Shown here: one piece after another, positions 1 to 9,341 of the stretch
Layout: the number at the start of each line of letters is the position of its first letter
How positions within the stretch are numbered: position 1 is the first letter of the stretch
Assembly: GCF_900119315.1 (NCBI RefSeq)
Contig: NZ_LT827010.1
Span: forward strand, 3,939,001-4,003,000
DNA from: Actinoplanes sp. SE50/110
GTDB taxonomy: Bacteria > Actinomycetota > Actinomycetes > Mycobacteriales > Micromonosporaceae
Length of the DNA: 64,000 nucleotides
Direction: 5' to 3'
The notes under the pieces: generated by a model
Told to the model about the DNA's origin: nothing
Databases searched by the model: none
Seen by the model: the letters and a program-made list of their open reading frames with translations, nothing else
Translations under genes and position numbers: made by a program

Positions 1-426
1 AACGTCCTGACGATCGCCGGTATCGCCGCCTACGCCGAGTGGTACTGGGGGCGGCTCGCCGCGGCCGGACTGTTCCTGGCCGCCGCCCTGATCCCGCACT
101 GGCTGGACGTGTTCGTCGGCGACGCGCAGGTCAGCAACGAGCCGCGCAACTGGGCGGGCAGCTCCGGCGTGACCTACCTGGTCGCGGCCACCCTGGCCGG
201 CGCGCTCGCGATCCGGGCGCTGCGCACCCGGCGGGTCAAGGACGGCCTGCTCGCGGTCGCCGCGCCGCTCGTCGGGCTGGCGACCTGGTTCGTGCAGGAC
301 AACGCGCACGGCCTGATGATCGTCGAGGGCTTCGTCGCCGGCGCCGTGCTCGCCGCCCTGTTCACCGAGCGCCGCGTCGACCCCGAGCCCGCCACTCTGG
401 CGACGGATCAGCGCCGCACCGTGTAG
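1..426 (+). CDS. Membrane protein of unknown function, 3' part
   Basis: The reading frame is open from the first base to the TAG at 424-426, so only the last 141 residues of the protein are present. They contain about four hydrophobic stretches (near residues 18-40, 58-73, 82-98 and 103-120), which suggests an integral membrane protein. I recognise no family. An internal ATG at 109 could be mistaken for a start, but the frame upstream also codes for hydrophobic protein, so the gene begins outside the window. Its end overlaps the end of the convergent DHFR-like gene by 19 bases. Confidence 0.6.
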   Translation, partial: NVLTIAGIAAYAEWYWGRLAAAGLFLAAALIPHWLDVFVGDAQVSNEPRNWAGSSGVTYLVAATLAGALAIRALRTRRVKDGLLAVAAPLVGLATWFVQDNAHGLMIVEGFVAGAVLAALFTERRVDPEPATLATDQRRTV

Positions 427-1001
427 TGCAGGTGCAGGACCCGGTCGCCCCGCACCACGGCGTCCGGATCCCCGAGCAGGACGGTGCCGGTGTGCGCACC
501 GAAGAATCGCTTCCCCGCGCCGAAGACCACCGGCACCACATCCATCGCCACCTCGTCCACCAGGCCCGCCGTGAACGCCTGCCCGCCCACATCCCCGGCG
601 GTCACACAGACCAGGCCGTCACCCGCCACCTCCTTCGCGAGGCCGATTCCGGCCTCGACCGATCCGGCGGTACGAAAGGGAGCGTCCGGGAACCGGGCGA
701 GCCACTCCGCCGGCAGCGGCCGATGGGTCACCACGATCACCTGGTCCCCGGCGGCCGGCACTCCCGCCCAGCCGTCGGTGGTGTCGAACAGGTGGCGGCC
801 GATCACCGTGCACTTCACGTCACCCCAGAACGGCCGCACATGGTCGGCGGACGCCCGGCTCACCCGGAACGCCCACTGCTCGTTCGCGTGCACGGTCACG
901 TCCCCGTTGCCGTACCAGTCGAACAGCGGCCCCACCGAGTCGTCCGGATACGCGATGAACCCGTCCACCGACACGACCGCCTGCATGATCACGCGCGCCA
1001 C
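408..1001 (-). CDS. Dihydrofolate-reductase-fold family protein (RibD C-terminal-like)
   Basis: A 197-residue protein beginning MARVIMQAVVSVDGFIA, the usual opening of the DHFR-like/RibD C-terminal family common in actinobacteria. Further marks are the VIGRHLFDTTDGWAG segment near residue 70 and the C-terminal VVFGAGKRFF stretch that normally contacts the nucleotide. Such proteins are expected to be cytoplasmic NADPH-dependent reductases, but most members have no known substrate and true folate reduction is unlikely. The gene lies 39 bases downstream of the ADP-ribosylglycohydrolase gene and may be read from the same transcript. Its 3' end overlaps the convergent membrane protein gene. Confidence 0.8.
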   Translation of the reverse strand: MARVIMQAVVSVDGFIAYPDDSVGPLFDWYGNGDVTVHANEQWAFRVSRASADHVRPFWGDVKCTVIGRHLFDTTDGWAGVPAAGDQVIVVTHRPLPAEWLARFPDAPFRTAGSVEAGIGLAKEVAGDGLVCVTAGDVGGQAFTAGLVDEVAMDVVPVVFGAGKRFFGAHTGTVLLGDPDAVVRGDRVLHLHYTVRR

Positions 1002-1040
1002 GGGCCCACTCCCTCGTCCGCTCCACCCACGACTACACCA

Positions 1041-2378
1041 TCAGCCTGCCGCATCCCGGAACCACCCGATGGCGGGCGCGTCCGCGTAGTGGTCTTCCTG
1101 CTCCGGCGGCCAGCGCTCCCAGAGCGCCTCCCGGGTCGGCGCTTCGGCGGGATTGACCGGGCACGGCGGCGAGTGCAGGCATCCGGGCAGGCCGGCCGCC
1201 GTGAAGCTCCGATGTGCCTGCCAGGCTTCGGCCAACTGCTCCTCGGGCAGGCGGTGCAGCAGGTAGACGCGGGGTTCGAAGTCCCAGGCCCCGCCGCCGT
1301 CGTTGACGACCATGACGAACCAGTACTCGTGGCCGTCGTGTTCCGCGATGCCGGTGACCGGTCCGTCGTACCAACCGCTGAACCACACCTTCCGGACGCC
1401 GGTCAGTTCGGGCAGCCCGGACATCCGAGAGGGTGTGTGTACCCGGCCGATCGAAGCGCGGTGTGCGTCGCCGATCTCGTCGACGAACGGCGGTAATGCC
1501 TCGCACGCGGCCAGCCAGGCCGGGGGAACGCCGGTCAGGCCGGTGCGGCCGCCGAGGATGCCGCCCACGATGGCGCACGTGGTGTCGATGTCGCCGCCGG
1601 GGAGGGCGGTGGCCCACAGGGCCTCGGTGAGATCGTCGAGATGGGTGGCGGCGCACCAGACGGCGAACGGGACCGTGTCGACCGCCGAGATCTCCCGACC
1701 GCAGCCGAGCATCCCGGCGACGTGGCGGGGGTCGGCGCTCGGCGCGATCCGGGCGGCGCGGCGCAGGCGGGCGGCGACCTCGCTGTCCGGCACCCGGTCG
1801 GTGACCGCCGCGATGAGCTCGGCGGGAGGCACCCCCCGTACGCTGCATGCCGCCGCAACCGCGACGGCCACCGCTCCCGCAACCGCCTCGGGATGGGCGT
1901 GGGTCACCACCGCCGAGCGGGTCGCCTCGGCCACCACCGTGTCGAGGTCGTCGGCGAACCACGCACCGAGCGGCGCCACCCGCATCGCCGCGCCGTTGCC
2001 CCACGAGCCCATGCCGTCGAACTTGCGCCGGGTCGCCTCGGCCCACGGCACCCCGCGGCCGATGGCCAGCAGCACGTCGTGCATGGCGGGGCCGTAGGCG
2101 CGGTACGGGTCCGCGGCGTACGACTCGGCGAACGCCACCGCCAGCGCGTCCTGGTCGACGCGGCCGTACCGGTCCAGGACCCGCAGCAGTGACAGGGCCA
2201 TGGCGGTGTCATCGGTCCACAGCCACGGCCCGTCCTTGACGTGCCGCGCGAGCAGCGCGTCCGCCAGGGTTGCGGCCGGCTCCATCAGCCAGGTCTCGCC
2301 GAACGCGTCACCGAGCGCCAGCCCCCGCATCGCCGCCACCGCCGCCTGTCGATTCGCCACCAGGTGATGATCGTTCAC
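1041..2378 (-). CDS. ADP-ribosylglycohydrolase family protein with an extra C-terminal domain
   Basis: The 445-residue product starts at a GTG whose last two bases lie in the stop codon of the upstream permease gene (GTGA overlap), so translation is probably coupled. The first 300 or so residues show ADP-ribosylglycohydrolase family marks: GLALGDAFG near the start, WTDDTAMAL as first metal-binding motif, and GGDIDTTCAIVGGILGG as second. These aspartates normally bind two magnesium ions, and the family removes ADP-ribose from proteins or small molecules. Residues from about 315 on form a separate domain with a WFSGWYDGPVTG block and a YWFVMVVND block that I cannot name. Location after an ABC exporter is unusual; the substrate is unknown. 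Confidence 0.85.
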   Translation of the reverse strand: MNDHHLVANRQAAVAAMRGLALGDAFGETWLMEPAATLADALLARHVKDGPWLWTDDTAMALSLLRVLDRYGRVDQDALAVAFAESYAADPYRAYGPAMHDVLLAIGRGVPWAEATRRKFDGMGSWGNGAAMRVAPLGAWFADDLDTVVAEATRSAVVTHAHPEAVAGAVAVAVAAACSVRGVPPAELIAAVTDRVPDSEVAARLRRAARIAPSADPRHVAGMLGCGREISAVDTVPFAVWCAATHLDDLTEALWATALPGGDIDTTCAIVGGILGGRTGLTGVPPAWLAACEALPPFVDEIGDAHRASIGRVHTPSRMSGLPELTGVRKVWFSGWYDGPVTGIAEHDGHEYWFVMVVNDGGGAWDFEPRVYLLHRLPEEQLAEAWQAHRSFTAAGLPGCLHSPPCPVNPAEAPTREALWERWPPEQEDHYADAPAIGWFRDAAG

Positions 2379-4741
2379 CGCGGACCGGCGGTGCCACCCG
2401 GATCCGGCCGCAGAACCCGCCAGGTGACCACGACGGCGGCGCCGACGGCCGTCACGAGCGAGCCGAGGATCGCCGCGGTGACCGTGCCGGCGTCGAGGTG
2501 GATCGTGACGTCCGTGCCGGTGACCTGGGACAGGCCGGAGGCCATGCCGGCCAGCGGCGGCAGCGTGACCAGCACGCCCAGAGTGATGCCGATGGCGGCG
2601 ACCAGCGCGGTCTCGCCGGCCACGAAGCCGATCAGCTGCCGGACCGTGCCGCCGGCCGACCGCATCACCGCGAAGTCGTCGCGGCGGCCGTACGCGGCCA
2701 TCGCCATGCTGTTGGCCACCGCCAGGCCGCTGTAGCCGACCGCCACCACGATCAGCATCGTCGCGAGGCCGGCGGTGAGGCGGGCGTCGGTGTCGTAGTC
2801 GGCGAGGGCGTAGCTCTGCGCGTCGTGCAGTGCGGCGCCGGCGGCCACCGTCCGCGGGGCGTCCGCCTGCGGGATGAAGACGGTGTCGGTGAGTGCGGCC
2901 GGGTCGTGCCGGCGGACCAGCGCCCGGGACAGCACGAAGGCGCCGCGGGCCGGATCGTCCGGGAGGACCTGGGAGATCCGGACGGTCTCGCTCAGGCCGT
3001 CGACGAAGCGGACGGTGACGTTGCGTCCGGCGGCGACACCGAACATCCGGGCGGTGCTCACCCCCAGCACCGCCTCGCCCGGCCGGTCCCAGCGCGGGTC
3101 CCGGGAGCCCAGAGCGTCGATCACGGTCGGCCCCCGGCCCGGGCGGTCCAGGAAGACGCGGGTGGGCAGCGCCGCCTTGCCGACCGGGTGCTCCGCCACC
3201 ACCTGGTCGTCGAGGCCCGGTGTGCCGTCCGGGGCGATCAGCACCTGACCGGCCAGCTTCCTGGTCTCGCCGGCCGGGTACGCCGTCCGCATCGTCTGCA
3301 CCATGCCGCTGATCAGCACCGCGAAGCCGACCGCCGCGATGATCGGCGCCGCGGTCGAGGCCGCCCGGCCGGCGGCGTCGAGCAGCTCGGCACGGATCAG
3401 CAGCGGGCCGGCCGACGCCCGTCTGCGGACCAGCGGCGCGGTGACGACCCGGACGACCGGGCCGATCAGGACCGGGGCCAGCAGCGCCGCCGCCACGATC
3501 AAGCACATGGCCGCGCCGATCGCCGTGTTGATCCGGTCGTCCGCGCCGGAGACCGCGGTCAGCACCGCGAGCAGCGCACCCAGGCTCAGCGCGCCGGCAC
3601 CGGCCAGGCCGCGGGCCGGCGTCATCGCGCGCTTTGCGGCCGGGGCGTCCAGCAACGCCGCCAACGGTGTCACGCTCGCGGCCTGCCGGCTCGCCGCCCA
3701 GGACCCGGCCACGGCCACCCCGACGCCGATCAGGGTGGCGGCGGCCAGCGGCCAGGTGGACACCCGGATGGTGAAGCCGGGGGCGGTCACGTCCAGGCCG
3801 GTCAGGATCGCCTTCATCAGCGGCGCGGCGGCCACCGCGAGCGCCGCGCCGGCCATCGAGCCGGCCAGGCCGATCCCGGCCGCCTCGCCGAGGATCATCC
3901 GGCGGATCTGTCCCGGCCGGGCGCCGACCGCGCGCAGCAGCCCGATCTCCCGGCGCCGCTGGGTGGTGGCGAGCGCCAGGGTGGCGGCGACCACGAACAC
4001 CGTGACGAACAGACCCAGGGCGGCCATCGCCGTGATCAGCTGGGTGCCGAGGAAGCGCTTGTGCGCCACGAACTGCGGCTCCAGCGCGGCCCGGGCGTCC
4101 CCGGTGAGGACCGTGCCGGCGGCACCGACCGCGCTGCGGGCCGTGCCCGGGTCGTGCCGCAGCAGGGCGATCGCCCGGACGCCGGGGGCGAGCCGCGCGG
4201 CAGCCTCGTCGGTGAAGTAGAAGCCCGGCCCGTCGACGGTGCCGGACACGGTCAGCCGCCGCGGCCCGGAGGCCAGGTCGACCTGGAGGCGGTCACCGGG
4301 CCGGACGCCCAGCGATGCGTCCACCGCCACCTCGCCGGGGGTTTGCGGCGCCGCGCCGGCCACCAGCCGGTACGGCGCCAGCCGGGTGCTCGCCCAGCCG
4401 TGCCCGGCGTCGCGGGCCGCGTCGCCGGCCACCGGCCGCCCGTCGAGGAACGCCTGGGCGTAGAACGACCGGTCGATCACCGCGCCGTCGCGGAGCCGGT
4501 GGGCGAGCGCGGCGGCGTCCGCCTCGCTCCACGGGATCAGATCCCGGAGGTGACCGCTCTCGTCGGCGGCCCGATGCGGGACGACCAGCACCGGGGCCGC
4601 CGCGAAGCGGGACGGCACCCGCGGGCGCGCCGAGTCGTAGACGAGCAGCGTGACGCCGATCAGACCGACCCCGAGGGCCACGGCGAGGAGGGCGGCGACG
4701 AACGAGCGCCGGTGTTCGCGGAGGTTGGCGAGGGCGAGCAC
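2375..4741 (-). CDS. ABC transporter permease, FtsX/MacB-like
   Basis: The 788-residue membrane protein starts at a GTG two bases after the stop of the ATPase gene. It has the layout of a double FtsX permease: one N-terminal membrane helix (around residues 10-34), a large external region, a first group of helices (about 240-400), a second external region and a final three-helix group near the C-terminus. With the ATPase it should form a LolCDE/MacB-type exporter or membrane-stress complex. Such pairs next to a NarL-type two-component system often handle antimicrobial peptides or lipids. The substrate cannot be read from the sequence. Confidence 0.87.
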   Translation of the reverse strand: MLALANLREHRRSFVAALLAVALGVGLIGVTLLVYDSARPRVPSRFAAAPVLVVPHRAADESGHLRDLIPWSEADAAALAHRLRDGAVIDRSFYAQAFLDGRPVAGDAARDAGHGWASTRLAPYRLVAGAAPQTPGEVAVDASLGVRPGDRLQVDLASGPRRLTVSGTVDGPGFYFTDEAAARLAPGVRAIALLRHDPGTARSAVGAAGTVLTGDARAALEPQFVAHKRFLGTQLITAMAALGLFVTVFVVAATLALATTQRRREIGLLRAVGARPGQIRRMILGEAAGIGLAGSMAGAALAVAAAPLMKAILTGLDVTAPGFTIRVSTWPLAAATLIGVGVAVAGSWAASRQAASVTPLAALLDAPAAKRAMTPARGLAGAGALSLGALLAVLTAVSGADDRINTAIGAAMCLIVAAALLAPVLIGPVVRVVTAPLVRRRASAGPLLIRAELLDAAGRAASTAAPIIAAVGFAVLISGMVQTMRTAYPAGETRKLAGQVLIAPDGTPGLDDQVVAEHPVGKAALPTRVFLDRPGRGPTVIDALGSRDPRWDRPGEAVLGVSTARMFGVAAGRNVTVRFVDGLSETVRISQVLPDDPARGAFVLSRALVRRHDPAALTDTVFIPQADAPRTVAAGAALHDAQSYALADYDTDARLTAGLATMLIVVAVGYSGLAVANSMAMAAYGRRDDFAVMRSAGGTVRQLIGFVAGETALVAAIGITLGVLVTLPPLAGMASGLSQVTGTDVTIHLDAGTVTAAILGSLVTAVGAAVVVTWRVLRPDPGGTAGPR

Positions 4742-4743
4742 GG

Positions 4744-5478
4744 TCAGCCCTCCAGCCGGGTCATGCGGGCCGCGATCAGCTCGGGAGCGTCCCGGCGCGG
4801 CGTCATGCGGTCCGCGATCCGGCCGTCTTTGAGGAACACCACGACATCGGCGTACGCGGCGGCCACCGGATCGTGGGTCACCATGATCGTGGTCTGCCGC
4901 TCGTCGTCGACCAGTTGCCGCAGCAGCGCCAGCACCTCGCCGGAGGTGACCGTGTCCAGGGCGCCGGTCGGTTCGTCGGCGAACAGCACCTCCGGGCCGG
5001 TGATCAGCGCGCGGGCCAGGGCGACCCGCTGCTGCTGCCCACCGGAGAGCTGGCGCGGCCGGTGCCCGGCGCGGTCGGCGAGCCCGACCCGGGCCAGCGC
5101 CGCGTGCACCGCGTCGGGGCCGGGCCGCCGGCCGGCGAACCGCAGCGGCAACTCGACGTTCTGCGCGGCGGTCAGCGAGGTGACCAGGTTGAACGCCTGG
5201 AAGACGAAGCCGATCCGGTCGCGGCGCAACCGGGTGCGGTCGTTCTCGTCGAGCGCGCCGATGTCCCGGCCCGCGATCAGGATCTGCCCGGAGGTGGGCC
5301 GGTCGAGCCCGGCCGCGCAGTGCAGCAGGGTGGACTTGCCGGAGCCGGAGGGACCCATCACGGCGGTGAAGCTGCCCCGGGGGAAGTGCAGGGAGACGTC
5401 GTCGAGGGCGGTCACGGCCCGGTCGCCGTGTCCGTACACCTTGCGGACGCTGGTCAGGGAGGTCGTCATGGCGGTCAT
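4744..5478 (-). CDS. ABC transporter ATP-binding protein (MacB/LolD type)
   Basis: A complete 244-residue ATPase. Walker A GPSGSGKST lies near residue 42, the signature LSGGQQQRVALARAL near 143, Walker B VLFADEPTGALD near 165, and the H-loop THD near 200. The sequence matches the MacB/LolD branch that works with FtsX-type permeases. Translation may begin at the ATG at 5478 or at a second ATG three codons later (5469). It is the first gene of a minus-strand operon with the permease and the ADP-ribosylglycohydrolase, and is divergent from the histidine kinase gene, which probably controls it. Confidence 0.92.
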   Translation of the reverse strand: MTAMTTSLTSVRKVYGHGDRAVTALDDVSLHFPRGSFTAVMGPSGSGKSTLLHCAAGLDRPTSGQILIAGRDIGALDENDRTRLRRDRIGFVFQAFNLVTSLTAAQNVELPLRFAGRRPGPDAVHAALARVGLADRAGHRPRQLSGGQQQRVALARALITGPEVLFADEPTGALDTVTSGEVLALLRQLVDDERQTTIMVTHDPVAAAYADVVVFLKDGRIADRMTPRRDAPELIAARMTRLEG

Positions 5479-5529
5479 CAGATCCCGCCGGCCGGGGCCG
5501 GCACATTGACCGCTGCTGTAGTCCCGAAG

Positions 5530-5545
5530 GTAGAGTCCGCTCTAC
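5530..5545. promoter_or_regulatory. Palindrome between the ABC operon and the two-component system
   Basis: A perfect 6-4-6 inverted repeat, GTAGAG-TCCG-CTCTAC, sits in the 84-base gap between two divergent operons. Its position 52 bases upstream of the ABC ATPase start and 18 bases upstream of the kinase start fits an operator for the NarL/LuxR-type response regulator encoded next to it. This is inference from position and symmetry only. Confidence 0.4.
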
Positions 5546-5562
5546 TGCGCGGCGCCGCCGCG

Positions 5563-6807
5563 ATGCCCTACGGTCGTGGGGTGCGAAACCGGACAGCGTG
5601 GCAGGCGATGGCCCAGAGCCCGCTCGGTTTCCTGCGTTCCGCCTGGCCGTGGCGCGCCCTCGCCTACCTGGTCTCGGGTGTCCTGACCGGCGCGCTGACC
5701 TGCGCAATCCTGGCCGCCCTGATCGCGGCCGGCGTGGCCGGCCTGATCGTCCTGATCGGACCGGTGTTCCTGCTCGCGGCCGCCCTGTCCGGCCTCCCGG
5801 TGGCCCGCCTGGAACGCCGGCGGTTGCGGCTGGTCGACGCGGACCGCACCGGCGACCCGCACCAGACGCCGGCCGCACCGGGCCCGCGGGCCTGGCTGCG
5901 CACCCGGCTGGCCGAGCCGGCGACGTGGCGCGAGCTGGCCTTCACCCTCCTGTCGGCCACCGCGCTGTGCTGGCTGGACCTGGTGGTGCTGGCGTTCGCC
6001 TTCGCCGTGCCGTGGATCTGCGTCGAGGCCGCGGTCGAGGACCCGGCGGTGTGGCCGTGGGCGATCGCCGGTGTGCTGCTGCTGTCGGCGTGGCCCTACA
6101 CCGTCACGTCGTGGGCCGGCGCGCGCGCCGCGCTCACCCGCACCATCCTGTCGCCCCGCGACCGGGAACTGGGGGAGCAGCTGACCGAGGTGCGCCGGTC
6201 CCGGGCCCGGCTGCTCGGCGCCTTCGAGGCCGAACGGGTCCGCATCGAACGCGACCTGCACGACGGCGCCCAGCAGCGGCTCGTGTCGCTCAGCATGCAG
6301 CTCGGGCTGCTGCGGCTGGACACCGAGCCGGACTCCGCGCTGCACCGCCGGATCGGCGAGGCGCAGGAGCAGCTGACCACCGCTCTCGCCGAGCTGCGCG
6401 ACCTGGTGCGCGGCCTCAACCCGCAGGTGCTCACCGACAACGGCCTGGTCGCCGCAATCGAGGAGAACACCAGCCGGTTCACCATCCCGGTGGACGTCGA
6501 CGTGCGGCTGCCCGCCCGGCTGCCGCACGCCGTCGAGCTGGCCGCCTACTACGTGGTCACCGAGGCGATGACCAACATCGCCCGGCACAGCGGCGCGACC
6601 ACCGCGCGGATCACCGGGCGCCACCATGCCGACGTGCTCACCCTGCAGATCACCGACAACGGCGCCGGCGGCGTCGATCCGGCCGCCGGCACCGGCATGA
6701 CCGGTCTCGCCGACCGGCTGGGCGTCCTGGACGGCCGGATGCGGATCTCCAGCCCGCCCGGCGGGCCGACCCTGATCCACGTGGAGATCCCGTGCCCCTT
6801 CGGATAG
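5563..6807 (+). CDS. Sensor histidine kinase, HisKA_3 type
   Basis: The 414-residue protein has hydrophobic segments over roughly the first 190 residues, then a dimerisation/phosphoacceptor helix with ERDLHDGAQQRL (histidine near residue 231). The C-terminal ATPase domain has DNGAGGVDPAAGTGMTGL and a final GGPTLIHVEIP block. This is the NarX/DesK class that phosphorylates LuxR-type regulators. The ATG at 5563 is used here; a GTG at 5581 is an alternative and would shorten the N-terminus by six residues. The stop overlaps the start of the response regulator gene by 16 bases. The partner ABC exporter is transcribed divergently. Confidence 0.9.
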   Translation: MPYGRGVRNRTAWQAMAQSPLGFLRSAWPWRALAYLVSGVLTGALTCAILAALIAAGVAGLIVLIGPVFLLAAALSGLPVARLERRRLRLVDADRTGDPHQTPAAPGPRAWLRTRLAEPATWRELAFTLLSATALCWLDLVVLAFAFAVPWICVEAAVEDPAVWPWAIAGVLLLSAWPYTVTSWAGARAALTRTILSPRDRELGEQLTEVRRSRARLLGAFEAERVRIERDLHDGAQQRLVSLSMQLGLLRLDTEPDSALHRRIGEAQEQLTTALAELRDLVRGLNPQVLTDNGLVAAIEENTSRFTIPVDVDVRLPARLPHAVELAAYYVVTEAMTNIARHSGATTARITGRHHADVLTLQITDNGAGGVDPAAGTGMTGLADRLGVLDGRMRISSPPGGPTLIHVEIPCPFG

Positions 6808-7439
6808 TCGTCGCCGAAGACTCGCCTCTGCTCCGCGAGGGCCTGATCGGCATCCTGGGCCGGTTCGGTCACGAGACCGTCGCGGCGGTCGCCGACGCCG
6901 GTGCGCTGGTGGACGCGGTGCGGGCGGACCGGCCCGACCTGCTGATCACCGACGTGCGGATGCCGCCGCGGCACGCCGACGACGGCCTGCGCGCCGCGGT
7001 GGCGCTCCGCGGGGAGTGTCCGGGCCTGCCGGTGCTGGTGCTCAGTCAATACGTGGAGCAGTCGTACGCCGCCAAACTGCTCGACTCCGGCGACGGCGCC
7101 GGGGTGGGATACCTGCTCAAGGACCGGATCGGCGCGGTCGCCGACTTCATGACCGCGGTGGAGCAGGTGGCGGCCGGCAGGACCGTCGTCGACCCGGACG
7201 TGGTCCGCCAGCTCATCCGGCGCCGGCAGGACCCGCTCGACCGGCTCAGCCCCCGCGAGCAGGAGGTCCTGGCCCTGATGGCGCAGGGCCACGCGAACAC
7301 CTTCATCGGGGCGACGTTGACCATCACCGACGCCGCGGTGAACAAGCACATCGGCAGCATCTTCACCAAACTCGACCTGCCGGTCGCCACCGAGGGACAC
7401 CGCCGGGTGCTGGCCGTCCTGGCCTACCTGCGGGGCTGA
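6792..7439 (+). CDS. LuxR/NarL-type response regulator
   Basis: A 215-residue regulator starting at GTG inside the 3' end of the kinase gene. The receiver domain (about 1-120) has acidic residues E9 and D10, phosphoacceptor D54 in LLITDVRMP, and a conserved lysine in GYLLKDRIG. Residues 150-195 form the helix-turn-helix, LSPREQEVLALMAQG followed by TDAAVNKHIGSIFTKL. It should be phosphorylated by the adjacent kinase and act on the divergent ABC operon. The gene converges on the GGDEF gene with only 12 bases between the stops. Confidence 0.92.
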   Translation: MPLRIVVAEDSPLLREGLIGILGRFGHETVAAVADAGALVDAVRADRPDLLITDVRMPPRHADDGLRAAVALRGECPGLPVLVLSQYVEQSYAAKLLDSGDGAGVGYLLKDRIGAVADFMTAVEQVAAGRTVVDPDVVRQLIRRRQDPLDRLSPREQEVLALMAQGHANTFIGATLTITDAAVNKHIGSIFTKLDLPVATEGHRRVLAVLAYLRG

Positions 7440-7451
7440 GGCGAGGCGCGC

Positions 7452-8865
7452 TCAGGCGGCGACGGCGATCCGGTTGCGGCCGGCGTGCTTCGCCTCGTAG
7501 AGCGCGGCGTCCGCGCGGGCGGTCAGCTCGTCCGAGGTCTCGGTGCCGTCCCACTCGGCCAGGCCGGCCGAGAAGGTCTGACCCAGGGGAGTGGCGGCGC
7601 GCATCCGGTCCAGGATGGCGTGCGCCTGCCCGGCGGTGGCGTCGGGCAGCATCACCACGAACTCCTCGCCGCCCGTAGCGGGCCAGGTGGTCGACGGTGC
7701 GCAGCTGCTCCTGCCACGCGGCGGCGGCTTCCTTGAGCAGGCGGTCACCGGCCGGATGACCGTACGCGTCATTGAAGCGCTTGAAGTGGTCGACGTCGAC
7801 CACGGCGACGGTGAGCGGGGTGCCGGCCCGCCGGGTCCGTTCGATGCCGCGGGGCAGTTCGGTGTTCCAGGCACGCCGGTTGGGCAGCCCGGTCAGCTCG
7901 TCGGTGACGGCGAGTTCGCGGGCCTTCTCGGTCTGCGCGTCGAGCTGCCGCAGCAGCTGGGTCATCCGGGTGACGACCAGCAGGAACAGCGCGATGCAGC
8001 CGACCGCGATCGACAGCGCGTCGCTGACCTGGTGGCGCAGCGTCTGAACGATCAGCAGCACGGGCGCGATCAGCGAGGTCGCGGTCAGCGTGGCCAGCAA
8101 CGACCGGCTGATCCGGGCCGGCCGCGGGGCGACGCGGCGGCTCAGCGAGCGGGCGTCGGTGTGCACCGCGGCGGCGCCGAACAGCAGGAATCCGACGAGG
8201 AACACGTCGGCCAGCAGGCGGTGCGGGACCGGACCCGGCTCCCACGCCAGCTGGTTGATCACCGCCCAGGTGCCGTCGCCGGCCAGGAAGCAGATCAGGG
8301 CGGCCGACACCAGGCGGAAGGACACGTTCTGACCGCTACCGCTGAGCAGCAGTCGTACGGTCATGGCCAGCAGCACGATGTCACCCAGCGGATACGCCAC
8401 GCTGACGATGTGCCCCAGCAGTCCGATCGTCGGGTCCTCGGCCGCCGGCTTGATCATGAAGATCCAGGCGAGCAGGCCGATGCCGGTGGTCAGCGTGGTG
8501 GCGTCGACGGCGGTGGCCCAGTCGCGCTGCACATTGCGCCGGCGGATCATCAGCAGCAGACCGGCGGCCGCGGCCGGGTACAGCGACAGGTAGGCGGCGT
8601 CCGCCCAGGACGGGAAGCCCGGGTCGACCTGGGTGTGGGTGAGGATGTACTCGACCAGGATGCCGCTGGCGTTGCCGGCCACCCCGATGGCGAACAGCCA
8701 CCACGGGGCCGCCGGGGTGACGCGGCGCCGCCGGATCCCGATGACCATCATCACCGCGGCCAGCCAGCCGGCCGTCACCTGCCACACCAGCTGCAGGGTG
8801 CTGCCGTCCGGCACGGCGAGGAACCCGCCGACGGCGACGACCGCGATCACCACGTGCAACCGCAT
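7452..8865 (-). pseudogene. Membrane diguanylate cyclase, frameshifted inside the GGEEF motif
   Basis: The N-terminal 300 residues carry about eight membrane helices and are followed by a GGDEF domain starting TDELTGLPNRRAWN and continuing through VVDVDHFKRFND. The frame then reads ...HLARYGRRGVRG and loses homology, while the next frame resumes with GGEEFVVMLPDATAGQ and runs to AGRNRIAVAA and a stop at 7452. Removing one base from the C run at 7672-7674 restores LARYGGEEF, so a single inserted base breaks the catalytic motif. A sequencing error is possible. If real, no cyclic-di-GMP synthesis is expected. Translation could also start at GTG 8880 instead of ATG 8865. Confidence 0.8.
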
Positions 8866-8996
8866 CAGACGACTGGCCACGGCACCCAGGTCACCACGGC
8901 CGCGGTGCCCCGCCGGGACACGTCCGGGTGCAGGACGGTTGCGCAGTTGCGGTACCCCGAGATGCCGCCGCAATTATTTGCTGGTAGACAACTATC

Positions 8997-9341
8997 GTGA
9001 CGGACGACTACTACACCATCGTCCGCGGCCGCCCCTACCGCGCCGCGGACGGCGTGACCACCGTACGGGTGCGGCTCGACGGCGAATTCGACCTGGCCGC
9101 CCGTCCCGCCCTCATCGACGAGCTGACCGCCGCCGCCGGGGACGGCACCCGGATCCTGGTCGACCTGGACCGGGTGACGATGCTCGACTCGGAGGCGATC
9201 GGCGCCCTGCTGGCCGGATTCGAGGCCGTCCGGCACGACGCGACCCGGTTCCGGCTGGCCAACGCCCGCGGCGTCGTCCGCCGCGTCCTGGACATCAGCG
9301 GCCTGTCCTTCCTGTTCGCCACCGACCCGGCCGCCGGCTGA
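8997..9341 (+). CDS. STAS-domain anti-sigma factor antagonist
   Basis: A 114-residue single-domain protein starting at GTG. It has the STAS pattern: a strand-rich N-terminus with VRVRLDGEFDLA, then ILVDLDRVTMLDSEAIGALL, in which S65 occupies the site phosphorylated in SpoIIAA-like antagonists. Such proteins bind serine-kinase anti-sigma factors in a phosphorylation-dependent partner switch, but no kinase or sigma factor lies beside it, so its partner is unknown. Its start is 131 bases from the divergent GGDEF gene, in an A+T-rich gap that probably holds promoters for both. Confidence 0.85.
   Translation: MTDDYYTIVRGRPYRAADGVTTVRVRLDGEFDLAARPALIDELTAAAGDGTRILVDLDRVTMLDSEAIGALLAGFEAVRHDATRFRLANARGVVRRVLDISGLSFLFATDPAAG

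Noticed and set aside
2270..5509. Open frame of over 1000 codons on the plus strand
   Set aside because: It is the mirror of the ABC permease and ATPase genes, which have clear motifs on the other strand.
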